Origin: JANPGR01 sp031424015
Lineage (GTDB): Bacteria; Patescibacteriota; Minisyncoccia; Phycocordibacterales; UBA1006
DNA: 8,723 bases
Reading direction: 5' to 3'
NCBI GenBank assembly: GCA_031424015.1
Contig: JANPGR010000031.1
Location: 1 to 8,723 of the forward strand
The position numbers and the translations under genes are program-made. The notes below the pieces were generated by a model. That model made no database searches, was not told where the DNA came from, and worked only from the letters and a program-made list of their open reading frames with translations. Positions 1-5,176 of this stretch are shown here, piece after piece. Positions within the stretch are counted from its first letter, which is position 1. Every line of letters starts with the position of its first letter.

Positions 1-97
1 TGTGAAACTCGATCGTCTTCTATTCATTTACTGCAAAATTGTTTCAAAATATATTTGGGCAGATAGCAGAGCCGACGAGGTATTGAGAATAAACAGT

Positions 98-130
98 ATT
101 CGGCCGATTTGCTTCGCAAATCGGCCGAAT
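98..130. terminator. Strong hairpin upstream of the DsbA-like gene
   Basis: Arms 98-111 and 117-130 are perfect reverse complements (14 bp), and C112-G116 can also pair, leaving a 3-base loop in the core GCTTCGC. No T-run follows on the + strand and the tail on the - strand is only moderately T-rich, so termination is inferred from stem strength and from its place between transcription units. The same core recurs in the hairpin behind pyruvate kinase (4889-4923). The rest of 1-97 shows no recognisable gene. One frame is open from GTG 2 to TGA 136, but it runs through this hairpin and resembles nothing I know. Confidence 0.55.
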
Positions 131-142
131 CTATGATAGAAT
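113..142 (+). promoter_or_regulatory. Promoter of the DsbA-like gene (extended -10)
   Basis: An extended -10, TGaTAGAAT, lies at 134-142; the hexamer TAGAAT (137-142) matches the consensus at 5 of 6 positions. A weak -35 candidate, TTCGCA (113-118, 4 of 6, 18-base spacer), sits in the hairpin loop and right arm. Nine bases separate the -10 from the ATG at 152, so transcription should begin within about three bases of the start codon. No Shine-Dalgarno sequence is visible. Confidence 0.5.
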
Positions 143-151
143 AGTACTCAT

Positions 152-922
152 ATGAAGCAAACATCTCATTCGAGCATCAAAACTCTCCTCACCGTTATTA
201 TCTTGGTTGTTATTGTCGGTGTTTTATTAGTAATCACCTCGCCAACAGTAGTCAGCCAAAATGCCCCTACAAATCCTGCGGACACTATCAATTCTCTTTT
301 GGCTCCAAAAAATCAACCAGCAGAATCTATTGAAGCAAACGATCAACCAAAGCCAACAATCACAATCTCCCCTGTTGACCCAAGAACTGATCACATTATG
401 GGAAATCCAGATGCACCTATCAAACTAGTTGAATATTCTGATATGGACTGTCCTTTTTGTACTCGATTCCACAATACAATGAAACAAATCATAGCAGAAT
501 ACGGCGACTCAGGAAAAGTCGCGTGGATCTACAGACACCTACCACTCTCTGGACACATTCACGCGGACGAAGAAGCAATCGCGTCAGAGTGTGTCGCACG
601 CCTCGGTAATAATGACAAATTCTGGCTCTTTGTGGATACTGCACTCAGTGATATATCATCTAGTAGTACTGAACTATTTGACCCAAAACCATTGACCGAC
701 CTAGCAGTATCAATCGGGATCGACCAAACAGCATTTGCAACCTGCCTACAAAATCGCACTTACGAATCCGATGTGTTACGCGACCTATCCGAAGCAGAAT
801 CCTCAGGAGCACGCGGTACACCATTTACCGTAGTACTATTACCTAATGGAGAATACGAAACGATCGATGGTGCTCAGTCCTATGCTTTTGTAAAAAGCAT
901 TATTGATGCAAATCTGAAATAA
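152..922 (+). CDS. Membrane-anchored DsbA-like thiol:disulfide oxidoreductase (thioredoxin fold)
   Basis: Likely forms, breaks or isomerises disulfide bonds in exported proteins at the outer face of the membrane. Residues 10-30 form one hydrophobic helix after a basic N-terminus, with no clear cleavage site, so it reads as a signal anchor. A low-complexity linker rich in Pro, Asn and Gln (about 31-75) leads to the domain at about 80-255. The active site is CPFC (C100, C103) within YSDMDCPFC, and the cis-proline motif is GTPF (P224), both typical of the DsbA/Thioredoxin_4 family (PF13462-like). Two further cysteines, C147 and C198, lie in the helical insertion and could form a structural disulfide. 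The 256-aa length is normal for anchored members. The ATG at 152 is supported by the promoter just upstream. It is a single-gene unit between two hairpins. The fold and active site are clear; the direction of the redox reaction and the partners are not. Confidence 0.93.
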   Translation: MKQTSHSSIKTLLTVIILVVIVGVLLVITSPTVVSQNAPTNPADTINSLLAPKNQPAESIEANDQPKPTITISPVDPRTDHIMGNPDAPIKLVEYSDMDCPFCTRFHNTMKQIIAEYGDSGKVAWIYRHLPLSGHIHADEEAIASECVARLGNNDKFWLFVDTALSDISSSSTELFDPKPLTDLAVSIGIDQTAFATCLQNRTYESDVLRDLSEAESSGARGTPFTVVLLPNGEYETIDGAQSYAFVKSIIDANLK

Positions 923-941
923 TTCTCAATAGAATATATTT

Positions 942-983
942 ATACACTATAAAACGCTTATGAGTAAGCGTTTTATAGTGTAT
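942..983. terminator. 19-bp perfect hairpin after the DsbA-like gene, probably a bidirectional terminator
   Basis: Arms 942-960 and 965-983 pair perfectly over 19 bp around a TGAG loop. The inner part reads AAAACGCTTA-loop-TAAGCGTTTT, so on either strand a short stem is followed by a TTTT run, as in bidirectional intrinsic terminators. The outer ATACACTAT arms extend the stem. It begins 20 bases after the DsbA-like stop codon and ends just before the next promoter, which fits transcript separation. Confidence 0.7.
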
Positions 984-990
984 CCCCATC

Positions 991-1019
991 TTGTTATTCG
1001 AGATACAGAATGATAGGAT
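991..1019 (+). promoter_or_regulatory. Promoter of the lysozyme-like gene
   Basis: TTGTTA (991-996, 4 of 6) is followed by a 17-base spacer and TAGGAT (1014-1019, 4 of 6), preceded by TGa to make an extended -10. The gap from the -10 to the ATG at 1029 is nine bases, predicting a leader of about zero to three bases. AGAGGA at 1021-1026 looks like a Shine-Dalgarno sequence but is only two bases from the ATG, too close for normal use. Confidence 0.5.
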
Positions 1020-1028
1020 GAGAGGAAT

Positions 1029-2129
1029 ATGCAACATATTTTCAAACAGGTATTCCTCTGGGCATATCGCATCTGCGCTGTTGCTGGACTACTCGGGATA
1101 CTCGTACTCATAGGACAACAGCTCCAACTCCTCACTGTACCCGGACAGATTGACCCGCGCACTTCCCTGTTTTCGCTCAATCATTCTCAGCTCCAAAAAT
1201 ATGCAATTCCAAAATTAGGAGAAAAGCAACCAGATCAATCTCCTACAGAAAAACCAACCCCAGAGAAAACCCTCTGCAAAATCACCATACTCTCGCGTAT
1301 GTATCCAACTACAGGTAGCCGTATCTATACGTCTTTTATAAACACTCACGATACGACACTCGCAGAAGGCCAATTAGCGGCAGCAGCGACAACTGATGAA
1401 ACGTTGAATGAAAAGTTTTCAAAATGTGACTCTTATACCGAACAAAAGTCTGCAAATGATTTCAAATCTGACAGTTACGAATGGCTCACTTCGAGCGAAT
1501 GGTCAGTCCTCCGTCGCGCATTTTCAGGAGACAAAGAAGCCCTCTTGCGTGCTGCACATGACACCGATATGAGTCCACGTATATTGATGGCTCCGATCAT
1601 TGGGGAACAATTACGATTTTTTACTTCTGCGCGTAGCTCATTCAAAAGCTATTTTGAACCACTAAAACTCTTTGCTCATCTGTCCAAATTCTCATTTGGC
1701 GTAGCAGGAATGAAACCGGAAACAGCGCAGAGAATCGAAGAAAATCTCAAAAATCCAAAATCCAATTTTTACATCGGGCCAAAATACGAACACCTCCTGG
1801 ATTATCCCGAAGGTGTCGATATCGATAGTGCACGTATGGCGAGGATAACCAACGAAAAAGATCATTATTATTCGTATCTTTATGTTGGATTATATCTGAA
1901 ACAATTCATAGCACAATGGAAAAATGCAGGATACGACATCTCTAATCGCCCCGAAGTCCTCGCAACTCTGTATAACCTCGGACACAATAGATCCATCCCG
2001 AAACCTGATCCAGCAGCAGGCGGAGCGCCTATTACCCTACTCGGTAAAACGTACACATTCGGCGGGCTCGCCTATGATTTCTATTGGTCAGGTGAATTGC
2101 AGGAGTTGTTTCCGTATTCGACAAAGTAA
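1029..2129 (+). CDS. Membrane-anchored lysozyme-like protein, putative peptidoglycan lytic enzyme (DUF1402-like)
   Basis: Probably acts on peptidoglycan outside the membrane. A hydrophobic helix at residues 13-30 follows a short N-terminus and is probably an anchor. A Pro/Glu/Lys-rich linker lies at about 60-80. The region 180-355 carries three elements in the order seen in SLT-type lytic transglycosylases: a candidate catalytic glutamate in IIGEQLRFF (E193), a glycine-proline motif FGVAGMKPETA (224-232, compare GxxQxxPxTA), and ATLYNLGHNR (312-321, compare AYNxG). The C-terminal part (331-358) ends in a Gly/Tyr-rich segment that recalls DUF1402 proteins. The family assignment is from motif memory; activity is inferred. 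C83 and C133 lie outside the core, and the neighbouring DsbA-like protein could in principle oxidise them. No terminator follows: the next gene starts 24 bases downstream, and its -35 lies in the last codons of this gene, so read-through is possible. Confidence 0.68.
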   Translation: MQHIFKQVFLWAYRICAVAGLLGILVLIGQQLQLLTVPGQIDPRTSLFSLNHSQLQKYAIPKLGEKQPDQSPTEKPTPEKTLCKITILSRMYPTTGSRIYTSFINTHDTTLAEGQLAAAATTDETLNEKFSKCDSYTEQKSANDFKSDSYEWLTSSEWSVLRRAFSGDKEALLRAAHDTDMSPRILMAPIIGEQLRFFTSARSSFKSYFEPLKLFAHLSKFSFGVAGMKPETAQRIEENLKNPKSNFYIGPKYEHLLDYPEGVDIDSARMARITNEKDHYYSYLYVGLYLKQFIAQWKNAGYDISNRPEVLATLYNLGHNRSIPKPDPAAGGAPITLLGKTYTFGGLAYDFYWSGELQELFPYSTK

Positions 2130-2145
2130 TTAAATAGTATACACT
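2118..2145 (+). promoter_or_regulatory. Candidate promoter of the PP2C-like gene
   Basis: TCGACA (2118-2123, 5 of 6) lies in the final codons of the upstream gene. A 16-base spacer leads to TACACT (2140-2145, 4 of 6), and eight bases then separate it from the ATG at 2154. An alternative -10 is TATACA (2138-2143). The AT-rich setting makes chance matches likely, so confidence is moderate. No Shine-Dalgarno sequence is present. Confidence 0.4.
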
Positions 2146-2153
2146 TTATATAT

Positions 2154-3053
2154 ATGAGCTCTGAATTACGAGGTAAACTATTAGAAGAACCTTCATTTAA
2201 AATAATAGAAGAGATAGAAACACCTAGCCTAAAGGGTAGGCTAGTGAATCCTGGTGACACACTTAAAATCCTAGAAGTGACGGAGACTAAAAAAGAAACT
2301 TCACCCATAGAGCTCGGTAATTATGGCACAAAACTATACTCACTCGAGCGTGACCACTGCACTGTTTTTAACAGCAACAATAACCAACCCTGTGGACAAG
2401 ATGCTTTTTCTGTTTCTCCTGATCTCACTATTTTTTCAGTGTGTGATGGTGTTGGAGGAGCAGGCGATTTTAATCCTGCAGCAGTGGCACGATGGAGCCG
2501 TATGATTGCTGAATCTGCATCTTCTGTAGGGTTACAATATTTTATTAAAAATCAGCAAGCTATAGTAAACAGGCTAAAAGGAGTAATGACGGATGAGGGT
2601 TATAATATAATTCCCAGCATAAAGGGGCTCTATGGAATAAAAACAACACTCAGCATGGCACAGAGAACATCAGGCAACGCATATGAAATATTATGCATTG
2701 GTGATTCACCTATATATATTATCGACAAAAATACTGGAAATATTATGCAGCAGTATGGAGAAGACGCCCTAACAAAAACAACAGACACCCCTCTTTCGAA
2801 CAGTGTCGGACTTGATTCTCGAGGAGGATATATTGCCCCAAAGAACCCTGCTCACATCATACATAAAACAATTACTTTAAATGACGACCAATTCCTCGTC
2901 ACAGCTACTGACTATTTCAGTGACTTTACCGCTCATGGTGGAAACTTGCTCGACTACCTAAACCTTTCCGCTGAAGAGTTCCATAAAAAAGTCACAGGAC
3001 CAGGCAGAGTAAAAGCAGACGATGCAACTATTTGCTTTATAGAAAACAGATAA
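2154..3053 (+). CDS. PP2C-family (PPM) Ser/Thr protein phosphatase-like protein
   Basis: Predicted cytoplasmic metal-dependent phosphatase; no membrane segment or signal peptide is visible. The PPM motifs appear in order: GQDAF (D83), VCDGVGGAG with metal-binding D98, KTTLSMA (163-169), the GDSPIYII strand (D184), ATDYFSD (D253, where most members have SDG), and ADDATICFIE near the end (D289, D290). The metal-binding aspartates are therefore all accounted for. The first 55 residues or so lie outside the domain and are polar, with many Glu and Lys. The substrate is unknown, and no Ser/Thr kinase is in the window. Codon use is slightly different from the neighbours, with more ATA and AGA/AGG. 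It converges on trmD with six bases between stop codons and no terminator. The family is fairly certain; activity is inferred. Confidence 0.85.
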   Translation: MSSELRGKLLEEPSFKIIEEIETPSLKGRLVNPGDTLKILEVTETKKETSPIELGNYGTKLYSLERDHCTVFNSNNNQPCGQDAFSVSPDLTIFSVCDGVGGAGDFNPAAVARWSRMIAESASSVGLQYFIKNQQAIVNRLKGVMTDEGYNIIPSIKGLYGIKTTLSMAQRTSGNAYEILCIGDSPIYIIDKNTGNIMQQYGEDALTKTTDTPLSNSVGLDSRGGYIAPKNPAHIIHKTITLNDDQFLVTATDYFSDFTAHGGNLLDYLNLSAEEFHKKVTGPGRVKADDATICFIENR

Positions 3054-3059
3054 TTATTA

Positions 3060-3758
3060 CTATTTTTCCACAGAGCTTTTTCTCCACTTCTCTATTTCTG
3101 CATGGTTACCGTTTTTGATCACATCAGGAACAGTGTATTGTTTCCCCTTCCATTCCACCATATCAGGCCGCGTGTACATTGTATGACTGCTGACACGAGA
3201 TTCTTCAATGGACAAGTTATCGCCCAGTACACCTGGAATACGACGGGTAATCACATCGATCATTACCAATGCAGCCAGCTCGCCCCCAGTCATCACATAG
3301 TCCCCGATCGAAACGGCAACAGCATGTACTATCTCGGCGACCCTACTGTCGATACCTTCGTACCTGCCACACAATATAACAATATCCGTGTATCCACCCT
3401 CTATCCAATTATCTGCCAATCCATTGGTCATTGTCTCCCCTCCTGGACTGGTTAGTAGTACCAATGTCTTTGCATTCTTGCGACGGCGTATTTGACGTGC
3501 GATTGATTCGATAGCCTGTAGTATAGGCAAGGCGGTCATCACCATACCGGGGCCTCCTCCATAGGGTCTGTCGTCCACAGTTTTGTGTTTGTCAGTTGCA
3601 AAATCTCGGGGATTGACGCACTGTACTGAAACGTAATTCGTCCCGACAGCACGACCAATAATAGAAACGGATGTATAACTCTCGATAACCTCAGGGAAAA
3701 GCGTCACAATCCAGTAACGGATTTTCGGCGATCGCAAGCGTTTTGGGCTATATGCCAT
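3060..3758 (-). CDS. trmD: tRNA (guanine-N1-)-methyltransferase TrmD
   Basis: Methylates G37 at N1 in tRNAs that have G36, using S-adenosylmethionine, which prevents +1 frameshifting. It is a SPOUT-fold homodimer with a knotted SAM site. Family motifs are clear: TLFPEVI (19-25), RPYGGGPGMVM (64-74), GRYEGIDSRV (131-140) and SIGDYVMTGGELAALVMIDV (150-169) for the knot, YTRP (195-198), and the C-terminal NGNHAEIEKWR (216-226). At 232 aa it is slightly shorter than the 255 aa of E. coli. It has about 13 extra residues before the usual first strand; no nearer ATG exists, and the promoter position supports this start. The interdomain loop before YTRP is shortened and reads EESRVSSHTM, with no aspartate. 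trmD stands alone here, not in the common rpsP-rimM-trmD-rplS cluster. GAGG lies four bases before the ATG but would be at the very 5' end of the transcript. Confidence 0.97.
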   Translation of the reverse strand: MAYSPKRLRSPKIRYWIVTLFPEVIESYTSVSIIGRAVGTNYVSVQCVNPRDFATDKHKTVDDRPYGGGPGMVMTALPILQAIESIARQIRRRKNAKTLVLLTSPGGETMTNGLADNWIEGGYTDIVILCGRYEGIDSRVAEIVHAVAVSIGDYVMTGGELAALVMIDVITRRIPGVLGDNLSIEESRVSSHTMYTRPDMVEWKGKQYTVPDVIKNGNHAEIEKWRKSSVEK

Positions 3759-3766
3759 ATATCCTC

Positions 3767-3795
3767 ATACTAGCACGAGGAGGGATTGACATCAA
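3767..3795 (-). promoter_or_regulatory. trmD promoter (extended -10)
   Basis: On the minus strand, TTGATG (3795-3790, 4 of 6) is followed by a 17-base spacer and TAGTAT (3772-3767, 4 of 6), preceded by TGc as an extended -10. Eight bases lie between the -10 and the ATG, so the predicted mRNA starts about two bases before the start codon. The -35 overlaps the pyruvate kinase -35 by two bases. Confidence 0.6.
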
Positions 3796-3813
3796 TCAGA
3801 TACAGAGTACTAT
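3786..3813 (+). promoter_or_regulatory. Pyruvate kinase promoter with perfect TTGACA
   Basis: A perfect -35 TTGACA (3786-3791), a 16-base spacer and TACTAT (3808-3813, 4 of 6) are followed by exactly eight bases before the ATG at 3822. The TTG that would extend the pyruvate kinase frame upstream is the first triplet of this -35 box, so it cannot be the start of an mRNA made from this promoter. Confidence 0.65.
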
Positions 3814-3821
3814 GGACAGAT

Positions 3822-4859
3822 ATGACTAGAAAAACCAAAATCGTAGCGACCATCGGTCCTGCAACAGAAAAACCAGAAGTTCTGGAAACTATTATCCCCC
3901 TCGGCGGTCTCGTATGTCGTATGAATATGAGTCATGGTGATCACACAGAACACGGACTCAAATATGCCAACATTCGTGCTGCGAGCGCGAAAACCGGCGT
4001 AGCAGTCGAGGTATTAATGGACCTCTGTGGACCCAAAATCCGTACTACCAATTTCGGAGGGAGCTCGAGCGGCAAAGAAACCATTGTGGCAGGTAGTACT
4101 ATTACTGTACAATACGGAGAGGCTGACTCTACTGCGACACACCTCTATATCAACTACAAAACAATCGTCGAAGAATTATCTGTCGGGTATCACATTATGA
4201 TCGATGACGGAAAGGTAGACCTCATAGTTCGCGAGAAAACCGCTGACAGTCTGATCTGTGAAGTAATCTACGGAGGAACTATCAAATCTCGCCGAGGTGT
4301 CAACCTGCCAGGAGCATACCTAAAGACGAGTGCAATTACTGAAAAAGATAAAAACGACCTGATGTTCGGACTATCACTCGGCATCGAATACGCAGCATTG
4401 TCATTCGTACGTACTGCAGCAGACATCGCAGAAATGCGACAGATATTGGCTGACGCAGGACATCCAGAGGTCCAGATCGTAGCAAAATTGGAAACAGCAG
4501 AATGTATGGAGCACCTCGATAGTATTATCGCTGCAACCGACGTAGTTATGATCGCTCGTGGAGACCTCGCTGTCGAAATCGGACACCAGTATGTTCCTGC
4601 AGCTGCAATGGAAATGTACAAATTCGCAAAAAAATACAACAAGCCAGTCATCATGGCGACCCAACTCCTCGAATCTATGGCAGACAATGCCGCACCACTA
4701 CGAGCAGAAGTATCCGACATTGCGCACTCTGTATGGGATGGAGCATGGGGATGTATGATGTCAGCAGAATCAGCAACGGGTACTTATGCAATAGAGACAA
4801 TCACCATGATGAACAACGTCATTGTAGAAGCAGAAGCCTACCAGGCAAAGAACGCATAA
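3822..4859 (+). CDS. pyk: Pyruvate kinase, short form without the C-terminal domain
   Basis: Last step of glycolysis: phosphoenolpyruvate plus ADP to pyruvate plus ATP, in the cytoplasm. The start MTRKTKIVATIGPAT matches the family N-terminus. Visible elements: MNMSHGD (34-40) with catalytic-site R33, MDLCGPKIRT (66-75), the B domain (about 75-160) with IDDGK, the signature IVAKLETAEC (219-228) with K222 and metal ligand E224, ARGDLAVE (245-252) with D248, MATQLLESM (278-286), and RAEVSDIAHSVWDG (294-307). The protein ends at 345 aa, just after the last helices of the A domain, whereas typical bacterial enzymes have about 470 aa and a C-terminal domain that carries the allosteric site. A terminator lies about 30 bases after the stop, so this is a clean absence rather than a frameshift. 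Allosteric control through the C domain should be missing. The alternative TTG start at 3786 would add 12 residues but is the -35 box. Confidence 0.95.
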   Translation: MTRKTKIVATIGPATEKPEVLETIIPLGGLVCRMNMSHGDHTEHGLKYANIRAASAKTGVAVEVLMDLCGPKIRTTNFGGSSSGKETIVAGSTITVQYGEADSTATHLYINYKTIVEELSVGYHIMIDDGKVDLIVREKTADSLICEVIYGGTIKSRRGVNLPGAYLKTSAITEKDKNDLMFGLSLGIEYAALSFVRTAADIAEMRQILADAGHPEVQIVAKLETAECMEHLDSIIAATDVVMIARGDLAVEIGHQYVPAAAMEMYKFAKKYNKPVIMATQLLESMADNAAPLRAEVSDIAHSVWDGAWGCMMSAESATGTYAIETITMMNNVIVEAEAYQAKNA

Positions 4860-4888
4860 TCTGCAATACTAGATACAAGAAAAAGAAA

Positions 4889-4923
4889 AGAAAGCCGGTT
4901 TTGCTTCGCAAAACCGGCTTTCT
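4889..4923. terminator. 16-bp hairpin terminator after pyruvate kinase, probably bidirectional
   Basis: Arms 4889-4904 and 4908-4923 are perfect reverse complements around a TTC loop. The core GCTTCGC is shared with the hairpin at 98-130. On the + strand the right arm ends in CTTTCT. On the - strand the hairpin is followed by a long pyrimidine, mostly T, tract (complement of 4873-4892), a better intrinsic-terminator tail, so it may also stop transcripts of the transfer ATPase gene that run through 5176-4924. Confidence 0.75.
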
Positions 4924-4940
4924 GATCGCCCTCCCCACTT

Positions 4941-4969
4941 TTGACATTCACCCCTGCTTCTGATAAGCT
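4941..4969 (+). promoter_or_regulatory. Promoter with perfect TTGACA, 17-base spacer and TGn -10
   Basis: TTGACA at 4941-4946 matches the consensus at 6 of 6. After 17 bases comes TAAGCT (4964-4969, 3 of 6), preceded by TGa at 4961-4963, an extended -10 that can offset a weak hexamer. The predicted start near 4976 leaves an A-rich leader of about 20 bases before the small gene at 4996. This promoter is independent evidence that the gap between pyruvate kinase and the ATPase gene is transcribed. Confidence 0.55.
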
Positions 4970-4995
4970 AAACATTCACAAAAAAGCAAAAACAA

Positions 4996-5136
4996 ATGAA
5001 GAAAGTATGTATATTTTTAATTGCCTTTTCGACCTACTGGTCGATATTCGGGCAATTTCTGGGGAATACTATTGCACTAGCTTTGACAGTTATTGCAATA
5101 CTGCTTCTCTTATTGATAAGCAGAACAAGAAAATAA
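4996..5136 (+). CDS. Predicted 46-aa small hydrophobic (membrane) protein, unknown function
   Basis: ATG 4996 to TAA 5134-5136 encodes 46 residues. The N-terminus MKK is basic. Residues 4-19 are hydrophobic and aromatic (VCIFLIAF, then YWSIFG). Residues 22-41 form a strong transmembrane segment ending in a run of five leucines. The tail SRTRK is basic. This layout suits a two-helix hairpin protein or a signal-anchor peptide in the membrane. I recognise no family. Support comes from the promoter with TTGACA 50 bases upstream, the preceding terminator, and the amphipathic charge pattern; there is no Shine-Dalgarno sequence. It converges on the transfer ATPase gene (stop at 5177), whose 3' transcript may overlap it in antisense. 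The locus may instead, or also, be a structured RNA, because a hairpin lies at 5019-5057. Confidence 0.5.
   Translation: MKKVCIFLIAFSTYWSIFGQFLGNTIALALTVIAILLLLLISRTRK
5019..5057 (+). other. Interrupted inverted repeat (RNA hairpin) inside the small gene
   Basis: An outer stem AATTGCC/GGCAATT (5019-5025 with 5051-5057, 7 bp) and an inner stem TCGACC/GGTCGA (5029-5034 with 5039-5044, 6 bp) nest around a TACT loop, with a 3-by-6 internal loop. It lies in codons 8-21 of the small protein. Both stems are exact; a role in RNA structure is inferred. Confidence 0.45.
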
Positions 5137-5176
5137 AGTATGAAAACCATTTTCTGGAATTCATGCTTTTTTATTG

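Noticed and set aside
2..136. Open frame from GTG 2 to TGA 136
   Set aside because: It runs through the hairpin at 98-130, resembles no known protein, and would be the only TGA-ended gene here.
81..931. 10-bp inverted repeat (81-90 and 922-931) flanking the DsbA-like gene, as if a mobile element
   Set aside because: Matches of this length are expected dozens of times by chance in a window this size; there is no transposase and no target duplication.
960..1013. 17-codon frame (ATG 960 to TGA 1011) as a leader peptide
   Set aside because: It starts inside the loop of a perfect hairpin and ends within the next promoter; the hairpin explains the sequence better.
1021..1026. AGAGGA as a Shine-Dalgarno site for the lysozyme-like gene
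   Set aside because: Only two bases from the ATG and at the predicted 5' end of the mRNA, so ribosome pairing is unlikely.
4268..4720. 150-codon minus-strand frame within pyruvate kinase
   Set aside because: Shadow of a strongly conserved gene; Ser/Ala/Ile-rich composition reflects the opposite-strand codons.
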